DNA from: Siphonodentalium dalli
Lineage: Eukaryota; Mollusca; Scaphopoda; Gadilida; Siphonodentaliidae
DNA length: 64,000 nt
NCBI GenBank assembly: GCA_032622095.1
Contig: CP136068.1
Location: 59,418,025-59,482,024 of the forward strand
Direction: 5' to 3'
Shown one piece after another: positions 1-12,249 of this stretch. A model generated the notes under the pieces. The model was not told the DNA's origin. It made no database searches and was given only the letters and a program-made list of their open reading frames with translations. The first letter of the stretch is position 1. Each line of letters opens with the position of its first letter. A program made the translations under genes and the position numbers.

Positions 1-995
1 GCCGAACGACCCCAAAATTCTTCGTTCCCATCTACATGTCATTGTTAAAATCCATGACAAAGTTCATGAAGTACTGATCAAAACTACGACCTGTAGCCTG
101 CGCCAAAGGATTTAGTCATGCAAAGAGTAAAATCCAAGATGGCTGCCAGCGGACATGTTTTTTGGGCGAACGACCCCAAAATGACTCGTTCCCATCTACA
201 TGTCAATATTAACATCCATGAAAAATTTCATAATGATCAGACGAACAGTACGACCTGTAGCCCGCGCCAATGGATTGAATTTTGAAATCCAAAATGGCCA
301 CCAGCAGCCATGTTTTTTGGCCGAATGACCCCAAAATGACTCGTTCCCATCTACATGTCAATGTCAACATTCATGACAAATTTCATAAAGATCAGACCAA
401 AGGTACAACCTGTAGCCCGCGCCAAAGGATTTAGTCATGCAAAGAGTAAAATCCAAGATGGCTGCTGGCGGCCATGTTTTTTGGCCGAACAACCCCAAAA
501 TCACTCGTTCCCATCTACATGTCATTGTTAACATCCATGACAAATTTCATGAAGTTCCGGTCAAAACTACGACCTGTAGCCTGCGCCAAATGATTTAGTC
601 ATGCAAAGAGTAAAATCCAAGATGGCTGCTGACGGCCATGTTTTTTGGCCGAACGACCCCAAAATGCTTCGTTCCCATCTACATGTCAATATTAACATCC
701 ATGACAAATTTCATGATGATCAAACGAACAGTACGACCTGTAGCCCGCGCCAATGGATTGAATTTTGAAATCCAAGATGGCCACCAGTGGCCATGTTTTT
801 TGGCCGAATGACCCCAAAATGACCTGTTCCCATCTACATGTCAATGTCAACATTCATGAAAAATTTCATAAAGATCAGATCAAAGGTACGACCTGTAGCC
901 CGCGCCAAAGGAAATTGTTGACGGACACACGGACACACGGACGACGGACGCCAAGCCATGGCAATAGCTCAAACTTACAAAAGTAAGTTGAGCTA
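1..995 (+). mobile_element. Minisatellite-bearing terminal-hairpin element, right part
   Basis: About six tandem units of roughly 160 bp, each with the same internal phrases (catgttttttggccgaa, ccatctacatgtca, acgacctgtagcc). Two unit types alternate: type A carries 'tagtcatgcaaagagtaaaa', type B carries 'ggattgaattttgaaatcc'. The order seen is A-B-A-A-B, then a unique tail with a 'ggacacacggacgacggacg' stretch. The copy ends in a hairpin, TAGCTCAAACTTAC / GTAAGTTGAGCTA, at about 964-994. The left end lies outside the window. The second copy at 18,043-21,194 shows the full structure. Core repeats of about 160 bp between terminal inverted sequences are known from bivalve elements of the pearl / DTC84 type and from Helentron-like non-autonomous elements; assignment to that group is inference. 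Open frames inside are repeat artefacts. Confidence 0.85.
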
Positions 996-2350
996 ATAAT
1001 ATGATCAATATGTTTTAAACATGTCAGAAAGGGATAAGCAGTGAAGATGGGGGTGTTTATTTTTTTAAATACCGAATTGTATCATCTTATCGCGTTGGAT
1101 TCAGTTTGCGTCGGCATTTTGTCCCGTTGTTTACCTGTGATCGCATTTCCTTCCTCAAATATTCAACGTTATTGGGACATTATTGACTCTAATTACGGTT
1201 ACTTTGAAAGTATATACTCAAATTGTATGTATTTCAGTATAATTTCACTATCTAGTAAAAAAAAAACGAAAACCGAACCGAAACCAAGGTTTTTTCTCCC
1301 AGAAAAACCGAAACCGAACGTAAAAAATCAAAACCGCCCATCTCTACCAGAAAGTTAGACTTATTAAAGATCTCCAGTCTACACCCATCTAAGACGACTT
1401 CCAAAGGGCCCAGCATAAAGTGTGGCATCAGCAAAAGTAGTTAATGGATGGATTTTCTATAAACCGAACATCTCTCTAAACCGAACAGAAGCATGTTCGG
1501 TTTCTAAACTGAACAGAAGCATGTTCGGTTCAGAGATGTTTTTACTAACTTTTACTGTATTTATGTGAGTAGACTACTTACACATTTTAATCTGATTGAA
1601 CATTGACAACCATAGCCAAAGTTATGATCACAGAGACAAACACACTTCTTTTTTTTTACCATACCTTCAATATGGGCTGAGACATAACTGTAATCTGTGA
1701 ACACCTACCCGTTTTATGTTTTCTTTGCTTCCAGGATGGAAGAATTTCTTTGTCATATAATTGTTGAATCCTTTTCCCATTTTGATTTTCTGGAAATATT
1801 ATCTCTAAAGGGTCTGTAATAAAGAAGACACTGGTCAGTTTGTCGGGGGAAAAAAAGAACAAGACTTTGAATAACAATTTTTTTTTATATAAAATGCTGG
1901 TCGACTGTACATGTAATTAGCCCAAACTGGACTTTCAATTATGCATAAAAACAAGTCAGGTCAGAAGCAATTGTAATGTCCACTCATTGATGCTTCATCT
2001 ATTACTAAGCCCTACTCAATATAGTAGGATATATTTTGATAGTTTTTATTCAACATTAAATGTAAAAGACCTAGTAGGAGTTTGTCACAAATATATGTTT
2101 AAAGAACATGTATTTAGGATTATTGAAGGCGACAAATGTTCTTGAATCATGCGAAAGTCAGTAGTACGAGATATTTCCTAAAGTTGAACAATGTGTCACA
2201 GTTCAAGGCATAGGGTGGAGGAAGCACATTTTCAACTTTCCGAAAAATTATCCATTCCCAACCGCACTCTGCCATGACAGCTGCATAGGTTCCACAGCCT
2301 GGAATTAGTTTGTTGTGGTCATCTGACATGTGTCAATTGAAATAAAGTGC
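996..2350. other. Unassigned intergenic sequence
   Basis: Apart from the double hairpin at 1459-1545, I see no element or gene. A low-complexity run of 'accgaa' words (about 1265-1350) creates short open frames on both strands that look like composition artefacts. Confidence 0.5.
1459..1545. repeat. Nested inverted repeat (double hairpin)
   Basis: Two successive short hairpins: AAACCGAACA-gaagca-TGTTCGGTTT at 1478-1503 and a near copy at 1507-1531. Both lie inside an outer stem, AACATCTCT (1467-1475) with AGAGATGTT (1533-1541). It looks like a cruciform-forming small foldback or MITE remnant. No target-site duplication was recognised. Confidence 0.6.
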
Positions 2351-2464
2351 ACATTTTCAGAGATGTGGCCTGTAGTGTATGCCAACAGCAATCGTTGATG
2401 CACGCATGGACGGATGGCAACCCATGACAATAGCTCAAACTTTATTTTGTTCAGTTGAGCTTAA
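2351..2464 (+). mobile_element. Relic of the minisatellite element tail
   Basis: Contains 'gatgtggcctgtagtgtatg', a 'cacgcatggacggatgg' stretch, 'catgacaatagctcaaac' and finally 'cagttgagctt'. The order and spacing match the tails of the copies ending at 995 and 21,194, with a degraded terminal hairpin. The tandem units are missing, so this is a solo tail or a heavily truncated copy. Confidence 0.65.
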
Positions 2465-3682
2465 AATGTAGTATAAAAATATGTGCAAGGAGATGTGGTC
2501 GGCTTCCGTCAGCCCTGCGATTGGACCCCTGTACCACTTCGAAGTCAGATGCGAAACACTTCATAAAGGCGTTCATGGAAAATTCCTTGGTGAAATGTTT
2601 TTTAGATCTGTGATTTGCATTCATAGATATTCAACCTTGGCGTAATTCTGGGTACGGCTGGACGGTTTTGGCCATACCAATATTTTGCTGGCAAAGGTGA
2701 ATGATATACTTCTAACATGCAGGACCAGGGCACGATCACGACCCAATGCATTTCCGATAAGTTCAGCTCCAATTTTAACAATCCTGCCATTCCCGGTATG
2801 CCCAATTAACTTATTAAGAGTATTTGGAACAACGAATTGATCATAATATTTGAGCATTACGCATAGTTATGATATGTTGCATCATATTCCGTGCATACAT
2901 GTATGCATATGCATGGTATAGATCTGGCGTTATATATAAACACACCAACTGATGGCCCTTTCAGCCATAACACAAACTCCTTTCAAATATAGGGCTGTAT
3001 AGGCCTATTCCTAATTTATGCTCCAGGGCTAAGCACTGACAGGAAAGTGCATGGGCCAAATGTGTACGCGGTATTGACGTGTGGATTTTGATATTTTAGT
3101 TGTTACGATACATGGATTGCCAACCGTAAACTTGTCACTACCATGTGTCAAATTCAGTCATTCAGGTATAGGCTATATCATTTTTTCAACCAGCTTGCAT
3201 GCCGCATCAATGGCAATGTACGTATGCAATTTGGTGGGGGATTTCGGATGAGCAAATTTCATATTAATGTCGGAAGTAATACCGGTTTCTTGTTCTCCAC
3301 CTTCCAAACTATACCCCAGGTGCTGTCAGCAAATGCTAAGATGGTGGATGTATATGTACTTGTCAGACATTCTCGCACACTGCTGAAGATGGACAATATA
3401 TTTCCGGAAAAAAGCCTGGTTAATGATCATGACATTTGAACTTTGAAGTTAAATGTTCTGAGATCTAAACCTGCACATTGTCACAGTTTCACGACCGATA
3501 TCAGAATACAGAGTTATTGTAACATTGAACTGACACAATAAACCAACAAAGACAAGCAACTATGTCGACTGTTCATTCGCTAAGCATTTGCACATGCAGA
3601 CATATAGACAAAAGTTTGTTACTCAAATAAATTTAACTAGCATGCGGTTGAGCTGTTCAATTCGCAGTAATTTTCCCACATC
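2465..3682. other. Unassigned intergenic sequence
   Basis: No recognisable gene or repeat. Short open frames on both strands (for example 3143-3439) have no recognisable domain, neighbour or codon pattern. Confidence 0.45.
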
Positions 3683-3790
3683 ATTAGGCCTAAAAAAAAA
3701 AAATGTTTGTTTCCGCTAACCCGACCGACCCTATTTTAAACCCCCAACCCTAAACCTTTTATTGCCATTGCAAAAAAAAATAATTGGACA
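3683..3790 (+). repeat. Dispersed repeat, copy 1 (A-run / TTTCCGCTAACCCGACC)
   Basis: Reads 'taggcctaaaaaaaaaaaatg', then 'tttgtttccgctaacccgac' and C-rich triplets. Related copies lie in inverse orientation at 5870-5974 and 53,870-53,945, and in the same orientation at 41,697-41,770. The orientation-specific, A-rich arrangement suggests a short retroposon, but no pol III boxes were identified. Confidence 0.5.
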
Positions 3791-5869
3791 AAAATTTAGG
3801 TCCCAATTCATCTCATAAAAAGATGCAAAACATTTATATATATTGACATAAGAAATTTAAGTTTACAAAAAGATTTAAGTTTAACAGTTGGAATCATACT
3901 GTAAAGTATGTTTGGCTTTATCTAGCTTTCGTCTGTGAAAACTTCAAATAGTTTCATTCAGCCTTCAGACTTCAATATTTCAATCAAATACAGTACGGTA
4001 CACAGGAACATTAACAATTTGATCGATTCAACCTGGTTATCAGATGGGATCTCATAATACCAAATGAATAATTAATATAGAGATTAGTACTATAAATAGT
4101 AATTACTAACTTAATAAACATTGTTTCTGTACTACATGTAGTATATTATGTATGTGTCTTACTTGAATTTCAATATGATCATGTATGTAAACGTAATTTG
4201 CGCCCGCTTGTTACTGTTCATGGGATTATCGGATGAATTGTTATCTTTATATAAGGATTTGATGATAAACCCTAAGGGTGGATACACACATGCATGTAAT
4301 CTCTGTAATTATCGTGTATTTGGCATTGTACATGGATCATACAGACGATGTAATATGTGTCCACTGACAACCCAAGCATTGCCTACGTGTTGAACGCACT
4401 GAGTTCTAGTTCCAATTAAGTCGGAATGTAGATAATACGTTATCTTGGACCGAGTCGCCAGGCCACTTAAAATAATTGTTCGTGGGTAGGCTTTCTATTT
4501 AAATAATTACCAGTCCTCTCTTATTTATAGCAGTGGTGGATCAGGATTTCCCCGACGCATGCATGTATGACCCTGAAAGCTACCAGGCGGGGTGGCTAAC
4601 TCTGAGCTATTTATCATATTGTACCTTCTTGCCCAGATTATTCCGACCGATACATTCAACTAAGTCCCTTAGCGATTTGAAGCTTTCGAGACCCCACCAA
4701 ACAATGATCATGGTTGAAAATGTTCTACATCAAGCCTGTATATGCCAGACGTGTGGCTTCTGGTGTTCGTGCATTAATAAAATGCCAGATATCACACAGA
4801 CTTGACTAATGTCCGCATCCATAAGAGAAGACATGTTTTGGACTGGCCTTAAATGTACTGATAGAAGACAATTTGACTTCGCTTAGCACTACTCAATTGT
4901 CTGGCCTGTTAAAAATGAACCGCTCGCGCTCAGGTGATTAATGTTGTCAATTATTGGTGTGGCCATGTAAAATACATGTATTTAACATACAGAAATTACA
5001 TGCATGTGTGTATCCACCCTTATAATGGGACACAAGAAAATGATATATACAATGTATGTAAATAATCACATATAACGTAAATGTGGATATTTAGCCTGCC
5101 ATGTAATACGAGTCTCAGCTGTCTGGCCATCGACGCAGTCCTGTCTGGAATTTTGAGCGCCGGTGTAGGTAGTGACGTCATGATGTACGTCCTGATGTCA
5201 TGACGCCTTTACTGGTTTTCCAAGAAGCAATCTTAAAATGACTCTGCGATCTTTCAATCGGAACTTAAAGTTTCCGTTTGTCGGCCTTGAACTTTGAGAA
5301 TATTTCATCAATCTTTTAGGCGGAAATACCGTTAGAAAATTGAAGATAATATGTAAACGGCCAGCAAGGTCGCTATATTCCTCTTTCGGGGTAAATATTT
5401 TTAATAATTTTATGAAATATGTAAACAAAACTTTTTCCAGGGGGAGAACCCCCACCATCAGCAGGGGGTCATCCCTCCCAAACCTTCCTCTGCTCAGGCC
5501 TTCAGGTTATGCCTTCGGCATATCATTGCCCAAAATCAGGTGTCCCCAAAAAATACCTAGATCCTTCACTGAATGCGGAGGAGAAGGTAGTGTTGTGAAG
5601 CCATCATTAAGAGATCGGTACAAGATGGTCACTACAATATGTGAACAGTGCAGTGGCGCTGGACTGACTCCAGTTGTCGCCAAACTATATGGGAAATATT
5701 AGGATTATCAAAGACTATATTAGTATATAGACCAGTATATATGTAAATATTAAAGCATATGTAAGATTGAATTGGAGTTTCTAGTTCCTCTGTCATCTGG
5801 GTTAACCTGATTGGGGCTAAGAAGTGCATAGTTTGGGTTATTGACAAGTATTGTACAATTATTTTTAAA
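3791..5869. other. Unassigned intergenic sequence
   Basis: AT-rich DNA. The stretch around 5445-5560 ('agggggagaaccccc', 'agcagggggtcatccctccc') looks like a common non-coding repeat fragment. It produces a 120-aa open frame (5340-5702) on the plus strand with no recognisable domain, which I do not call as a gene. Confidence 0.45.
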
Positions 5870-5974
5870 GATACTGAAAAAAAAAAGTTTAAAAAAAAAT
5901 AAGTTAAGCCTACCTACCTAATTTTTTTCAGCCTGTTTATAGCGGAAACAAATGTATTTTTTTTTAGGCCTTAA
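5870..5974 (-). repeat. Dispersed repeat, copy 2 (inverse orientation)
   Basis: The complement reads 'ggcctaaaaaaaaatacatt', then 'tgtttccgctataaacaggc', matching the beginning of the copy at 3683-3790. The two copies form an inverted pair about 2.2 kb apart. Confidence 0.5.
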
Positions 5975-7229
5975 CTGCGTTGTTGGAACATCGACATGTT
6001 ATATAAATAAAATTTGTTTTTACATGTATACATAACATCACTGAAGCTTGATATTCCCCAATCGTATGATATATATACTCCACACTCCCCTCACCATTAC
6101 ATCTTCTGCAGTGACATACATCGGCGAATGTAATTATGTAATCGTCACTCACTCATGCATATAATCTACTTGAAATAACACTGATGTCATGATCGAGTTT
6201 ATCTAACTCAATATTACAGTAAATATTACTGATTTCCATTTTTCTAACCACTTCTATCTGCATGTATATATATCAGTAAATCAAGTAAAATGCGTCATTT
6301 TGAATGCAATATAAAAAAAATTCCCCAGGGCAGCCCTCCCCGAACCCCCGCCTACAAGGGGAAACTCCCTTCTTGTGTTCTACCCCACTCTTGTGTTCTC
6401 CCCCACTCACTGCTTTGCAGCTCGGATAATGCTTCACAGCATATGTAAATTGTGCCCCATATTATTCGGCCGTACGAATAACTGGTTGCCCGCTATGCCC
6501 CTGCAGATATTAAATGCTGTACAGCAATTCGTTCATTAAACCTAACAAACAAACCAAACAAATCCAGAAAATGAAAAATAATTGACATACATATAAAGCA
6601 AATGCCAATTTTAGTAATTTAAGTTAAATAATTACCCCAAAATCATTTATAGTGAAGCAGTTTGATTAGCTTTTTTGTTAATGACTAAGTCGAAAATAGG
6701 CAAAATTGGAACATGACAAAATAAAATTCACCTGAACCAGCCTGAACAAGAACATGTCAAGCCAAAATTAGTTCCTACCAAGTGTTATTGATATTGATAT
6801 ATATATAGTTAATTCCGTTTGGGAAAAACCGAAACGATGTGAAGATGCTAACTGGTGAAATATGAACTCTACAGGCGTTAGCCGGAGTAGAGTTCATGGC
6901 ATGATCTAGTCTTATTTAGGCACCAAGTGCAGGATTCCTTGCAGTCTGTTAATCGTCCGAGTAGGTGATCACTCTTCCTGTGTAAAAAAAAGCCTGCTAA
7001 ACTAGGTCTGTGGCCATTTTGAGGCCAATATTAAGTCAAGGTTGGGGAGGGGAATGAGGCCTGTCGTGGTAATGGAAACCCTGCAATTACACATGATAAC
7101 GTGCCCATTATGTCTATTCATCAGGATAGACACCTGACACAGACAATGGATGAAGTCACAGAAATGCTCAACATCTAATTAACAGATACCTGGATACTGA
7201 GAGTGAGATAGTCAGTCACAGAGGATTTC
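5975..7229. other. Unassigned intergenic sequence
   Basis: No gene seen. A C-rich patch at 6320-6410 ('ccctccccgaacccccgcct', repeated 'cttgtgttct') resembles low-complexity repeat debris. Confidence 0.45.
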
Positions 7230-8412
7230 AACAACAACAGGTCGGGCACATATTCAAAACGGCCTACGTAGCTCGTTTTGTCTACTGTAGCCCGATTGAG
7301 CTGCGTTTTTAACCCTTTGAGTGCCAGGTCGATTTTTGTATCAACCCATATACCCTGTGCCAATGCATTCTCTTATGCGAGTCGACCATAGGTCGCCTCG
7401 CATATATAAGAGAATGCATTGGCCTAACATTTTTTTTTTTTACAATTTTGTACAATTTTAATAATTTATTCTTATATTCTTTAACAGACTTATTTTGTAG
7501 GTTTAGGGCCGATGAGATCGGTCCCTGGCACTCAAAGGGTTAATGTGATTTACACCGCCATACCACGAAAGAAGCGTATTTCAAATTTTCGGTCATTAGT
7601 TGTGTACCGCTATCACATCTACAAAGAAGCAAAAAACTCAACGACTCACCACGGCTTTAATACCTTTCGCGCCATTCAAAATCAATCTGTTTTGGATAAT
7701 TTACCATTAGAAACGGTAAGAAAGAATCATCAAAATATGTTGATCAAATGAAAATCTTCATCCAATTTAAGGAAGTTCTGTTTGTAAGCTATAATCTGAT
7801 TGCATTTATGCCGGGGATTAATGGTACATTCTTAATGGGTTTCAATGTAAAATCTACCTGTTGAAATGTACGGAATGACAAATGGTCAACAATAATAGTA
7901 ATGTAATGTTACGCGAGGTGCTTCCAAATTTCAAAGTAGGGTTGTGAATCGTGCTTCCGTACTTGTCTTCTCTGAATGGCATTCGCAACACATTTCATAA
8001 ATAGTCGTCTCCGAGTGAAGCTGTTCACTTGATCCAATCAGGTAAGCCACATAAACTGGACGTTCTTGACCTTAAAAAAAAAATAACCTGCAAAAACAAA
8101 TGGATATTTCCCTAGTTTTTATGACAAAATCTTATATTTTCGGGAAACACGTTGAGTTTTTTGCTTCTTGTAGACGTGATTCAAAATGCGCTTCTTTCGT
8201 GGTATGGCAGTAATCACTAATTGATGGACTCGAGGTGTGTAAATCAATCGTGCTACAACTAATGACCGAAAATTCTAAATGCGCTTCTTCCGTGGTATGG
8301 CGGTAATCGATGGAGGTGTGTAAATCTCATTAAAAATGTTGCTCAATCGGGCTACAGTAGACAAAACGAGCTACGTAGACCGTTTTGGTTGTGTGCCCGA
8401 CCTGAGCCTGAA
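7230..8412. mobile_element. Foldback element with long imperfect inverted arms
   Basis: The left arm contains 'gctcgttttgtctactgtag' (7271-7290) followed by 'cccgattgag', and later 'ccataccacgaaagaagcg'. The right arm carries the reverse complements ('gctcaatcgggctacagtag' at 8341 onward, 'cttccgtggtatggcggtaa' at 8285 onward). The shared arm sequence covers roughly 250-350 bp; the right arm has an extra internal duplication of the 'cttctttcgtggtatggc' block (about 8190-8300). The left arm is interrupted by the MITE at 7313-7539; the right arm is not. No coding capacity was seen, so this looks non-autonomous. Family not recognised. Confidence 0.75.
7313..7539. mobile_element. piggyBac-like MITE with TTAA target site
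   Basis: Terminal inverted repeats CCCTTTGAGTGCCAGG and CCTGGCACTCAAAGGG are perfect and flanked by TTAA at 7309-7312 and 7540-7543. TTAA duplication with CCC... ends is the signature of piggyBac-type elements. The 227-bp body holds a second hairpin (about 7352-7423, 'gccaatgcattctctta' / 'taagagaatgcattggc'). The opposite arm of the surrounding foldback contains the unoccupied TTAA site ('ctcattaaaaatgttgctca'), which shows the insertion directly. There is no transposase frame, so this is a non-autonomous copy. Confidence 0.88.
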
Positions 8413-8765
8413 CAAGTACGGTACTAGTAATGCTGAAGGGGTCACTCTCACCAAAAAAAGTGCGAAGGGTACACAGGGTTTGAAAATGTGCTGATGGGTA
8501 CACAGGGTTTGTGATCGGCACAAACACCATTACTTAAATTGTGTTTATGAAAGTCTGGCGCCCATTACCAGTTTGTTTTCAGTACATTTTAATATTCATT
8601 GGAACGTAAACAATTATTCTCTAACAGAAATCATCGCTGATTCGAAAACTGAATCAGTGAATCATGTGAATATCCCTCAGAATGACATTTCAAACCCAGA
8701 GGCGTTATTTCGCTAAAATCCGATTCAGATTCTGGATTCAGATTACAGATTGGCGGAGACAAATT
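8413..8765. repeat. Dispersed repeat related to 12,250-12,445
   Basis: The complement of 8413-8480 reads 'tggtgagagtgacccctt' after 'gtgtacccttcgcac', words that recur at 12,345-12,435. 'ttcgctaaaatccgattc' near 8709 is the complement of 'ccggattttagcgaaatt' near 12,328. The copy at 12.3 kb is therefore an inverted, rearranged relative. Confidence 0.55.
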
Positions 8766-9250
8766 TGTTTTATTGAATGTAAACTGGAAGAATATTACTG
8801 AAATTAGCCAAATAATAATGCTAATGATAGTAACGCTGGGGGAGCACTTCAGTTGATGGCGAAGCAATTGCAAATCATTGTTGATTGTCAGTTTCATATG
8901 TCCATTTCATAATTCCATCCTTAAAATACCGCCCGAACGCATGTCGATTTCGAATTCGGCGGATACGTCACCATTGACCGAATTCATATGAACATGCATG
9001 GATATGTCTTCTGCTGTGTTCGTTATTATAATGTTTCTTCTTATTCAAGAAATAGTAGGATTATATGGTATCGATGGATTATCAGATACACGTATGTACT
9101 ATCATCTAGTCTTAAAGTTATAGCAATTTCATGTTTAACATGTTTTGTTTCGTTAAATGCAGTCGTTTTGCACAATAGTCTCTGTATAGACAACAGACAC
9201 ATGTTCTAGGGACGTGGCTAGAAGTTTCCTCAAATTTCGGGCCAACTGCA
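8766..9250. other. Unassigned sequence before the C run
   Basis: No recognisable gene or repeat. Short open frames here have no recognisable homology. Confidence 0.4.
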
Positions 9251-9286
9251 CCCCCCCCCCCCCCCCCCCCCCCCCCATTGAACCAA
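9251..9286. repeat. Poly-C homopolymer, 36 nt
   Basis: An uninterrupted run of 36 cytosines after 'ccaactgca'. Shorter C/G runs occur near 9832-9842, 13,286, 13,410 and 63,930. The length may be an assembly or sequencing estimate. Confidence 0.95.
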
Positions 9287-11030
9287 ACATCAATCTCACA
9301 GGTTCGCAGAATTCAATTTGCTCCCCTTGGAAATATCCAATCTGACAAATACTAAGATTGGAAAATTACCAACTTTTACTGGTTAAAAACGAGAGGCCGA
9401 TCACGATCGGCAGATGTTTAACCCATACCTTGGCGATACTGACTAGCCATAACTGATTATTTGTCAAAGATATGATCACAGGAATTAATCCATATATCAG
9501 TACCCAACTTGAAATCAAAAGCTCCAATAATTTGTCTTAAGAAAGGGTTAAAGTATTTGGGTTGGGGAGGAGTAGTTTTAAATCTCATAACTCTGTCCCT
9601 ATTCACACAAGGACCTCTCACTATGAGATCCAATGGTTTAGTGATTTCGGAGGACATGTTTAGGAGTTTAAGTTAACTCATTGGAAGCAAAAGTGATAAA
9701 TCCCTATCTTTGCCACTTTTGACATGCCAGATATTCAAAATTGATTATTCACTTCTAAAGAGAAATTATAATTGCTTAGAACGACATATATGTAGGGGAT
9801 TCCATCTCGTATTTAAATGGTACTTTAATTACCCCCCCCCCCCTTCCCCCATTCTCCCCAGTTATTTGTTTATCAAACATGGACAGATATAAAATCAGAT
9901 CTGACCTGTGTATTAAATAAGATTAAGTGTTTCATAACAGGGGTGTATGGTTTTCAAAAATATAAGTAGTTTGTACAATTCAAAAGTATTATCTATATAA
10001 TGTTATACAGACATAATATGATGGGGATGCTGGCCCCTATGACCACTAAATCGTTCATATAAAAGAAAGTAAGTTAGCCCTCATTTGAATGGTTTCACAC
10101 ATTACAATGTTTTACAAGTAGCTTGGGCACTAAAAGCCACAACCTTCAATGTTAATCTTCTAAGTGCTCTGTGGCCCCTAAAATTCAATCAACCATGAAA
10201 ATGTGAACAAATGGGAAAATAAGGTTCTTGGAAATACTAACATCTACCATATTGATTTTCAAAACAAGTCATCACTTACAATAGTCATGTATATTTATCT
10301 GCCTGTTTCCCATTGCAAAGATAAATCATATTGGCTATCAGCTGTTGTTTTAATTTCAAATTGAAAGCACGTGTCTGAAGGGGTAATATATTTTTCAAAA
10401 ATCAATTAATCAGTCAATACCAAAATTGATAGAAGTGAATAGTGTGCAAAGATACCCAATAGATATTAAGAGATATGAGGAAGAGTCCATGTACATTATA
10501 GCATGTGTCTATGGAAACCTTGGAAAGGGTTAATTATTTTTGAAGCAAATTAATGGAATTTAGAAGACACTTATATAGGTGAGGGGGGGCCCTTATCTCA
10601 CCCTGTAATGAAATTTCAAGAATAGGAGAAACACCAGTCTTGTGCTGCCATTAATCAATTTGACAGTTAGAATAAACAAACAGCCAGCCACCAGTGTTGT
10701 TTATCTTGCTTGACCCACCAGAGCTCTGTATCATATGTCATCACTCATTTCATAACAGATTTCACTTGGAATGACAACATCTATAAAAATCCTCTCATAT
10801 ACTCTGGATGTTGGATGATCACATGGTAATTTATTGATATCATTATATTACATGAAACTATAGCAATAAAATCTTCATATTTTCAAAACAGGATATCACA
10901 CCTAATTAATCGTATAAAACTAAAATAAATGAAAGTGTCAATTTTTTTTTATTATTTAATTTTTGTTTATTGTTATTTAAAGTTCAAACAAAATTTAATA
11001 TTTGTATATGCTAAATTTAGCAAGGAGCTA
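9287..11030. other. Unassigned AT-rich sequence
   Basis: No coding region or repeat could be supported. All open frames are below 85 codons and AT-driven. Confidence 0.45.
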
Positions 11031-11033
11031 AAT

Positions 11034-11381
11034 CGAAAAAGGGTCATAACTCCTTTAAAATTAATCGGATCAAACCCATATTCGGACTCGATCTGTATTT
11101 TGGGCTGTGAAACTCACATACCAAATTTGGTTCCAATCAGATACAAAATGTTTGAGTTATGGCAGAATGCGTGAATTATAAGTTGAAAAAGGGCCATAAC
11201 TCTGTAACAAAAACTCGGATCAAACCCAAATTCGAACTCGATCTGTATTTTGGGCTGAGAAACCCATATACAAAATTTGGTTTCGATCGGATAGAAAATG
11301 TTTGAGTTATCGCATTACTCGTAAAGTGTCTACGGACAGACGGACGAACGACGAGTGGTCAATCCGGGCAACGACACTATG
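11034..11381 (+). repeat. Second tandem family: two ~150-bp units with a ggacgacg tail
   Basis: Two units start at 'gaaaaagggtcataactcc' (11,034) and 'gaaaaagggccataactctg' (about 11,186). Both contain 'cggatcaaaccca', 'ctcgatctgtattttgggct' and 'aaatgtttgagttat'. They are followed by 'ctacggacagacggacgaac' and 'gacgag'. The architecture (units of about 150 bp plus a 'ggac' tail) parallels the element at 18,043-21,194, but the unit sequence differs. An adjacent hairpin TGTTTACCATA-ctatgg-TATGGGTAAACA sits at about 11,379-11,408. Confidence 0.75.
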
Positions 11382-11408
11382 TTTACCATACTATGGTATG
11401 GGTAAACA

Positions 11409-12249
11409 TAAAAATCAAACAATGAGAACAATGCCAACCTATATATGGTGTCAAATTAATGTCCAACTAATGTTGTGTCATGCATGAAATTTCCGACTGC
11501 TGGAATGTACCAAAGTTTAGTTTAGATATATTTATTTCAAATGTATGTCAAATTTAGATAACACATGATATATAACACATACATTTGTTTATACATACAA
11601 AGGAATTGAGGGACAAGTACTGACTCACTTAAGGGTACCCCCTCTCCCATATGTTATTACACTGAAAAAATAAATAATTAGTAATGGCAAAGCAACATGA
11701 CTACCAAAACAAGTTGAACATATATACAGATCACTGGACACCCCCTCTCCCAAGTTAGTCACAAGTTTGTATATGTATTTCTTTAAAATCGGGTTTGTTT
11801 GTTGCGTTTGTTGGCTTGTACGTAACATTATTTGAAACAGTTAGTCAAAATAATCCTGATTTTCCTCACGTATGAATGACTGCACAGCTTAGCAAATTGT
11901 ACCAAAGTTCGGGGTGGGGGTCGAGACACCCAATCAACCCCTGTCGTCACGTCCCTGTTCAACTGACAAGTTTCGTGTGTTCTTCACAACATCTTCGGAA
12001 TTTGATTCAGGAGGCCTAGAGCTGTCACGTTTAGATATGCTTGCCATCATCAATAAACACACTTTAACTTGAAAAAAAAGATGCGATTAAGTCGGATTGG
12101 CAGCAAATTATGTGCCGTGTATATACACATAGAAGAAAAACATGACTTTCACAACAAACATGAACTTTATAAATATAAGATACAAATGATACTTGTGTCA
12201 AATACATGAGCCATGTTTGACGCTGGGAGAACATTAAACATAGTTTCGG
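11409..12249. other. Unassigned sequence
   Basis: No gene or clear repeat family. 'accccctctccca' occurs twice (about 11,637 and 11,740). Confidence 0.4.

Noticed and set aside
5340-5702. 120-codon plus-strand frame
   Set aside because: It runs through C/G-rich repeat debris, with no domain, start context or homology recognised.
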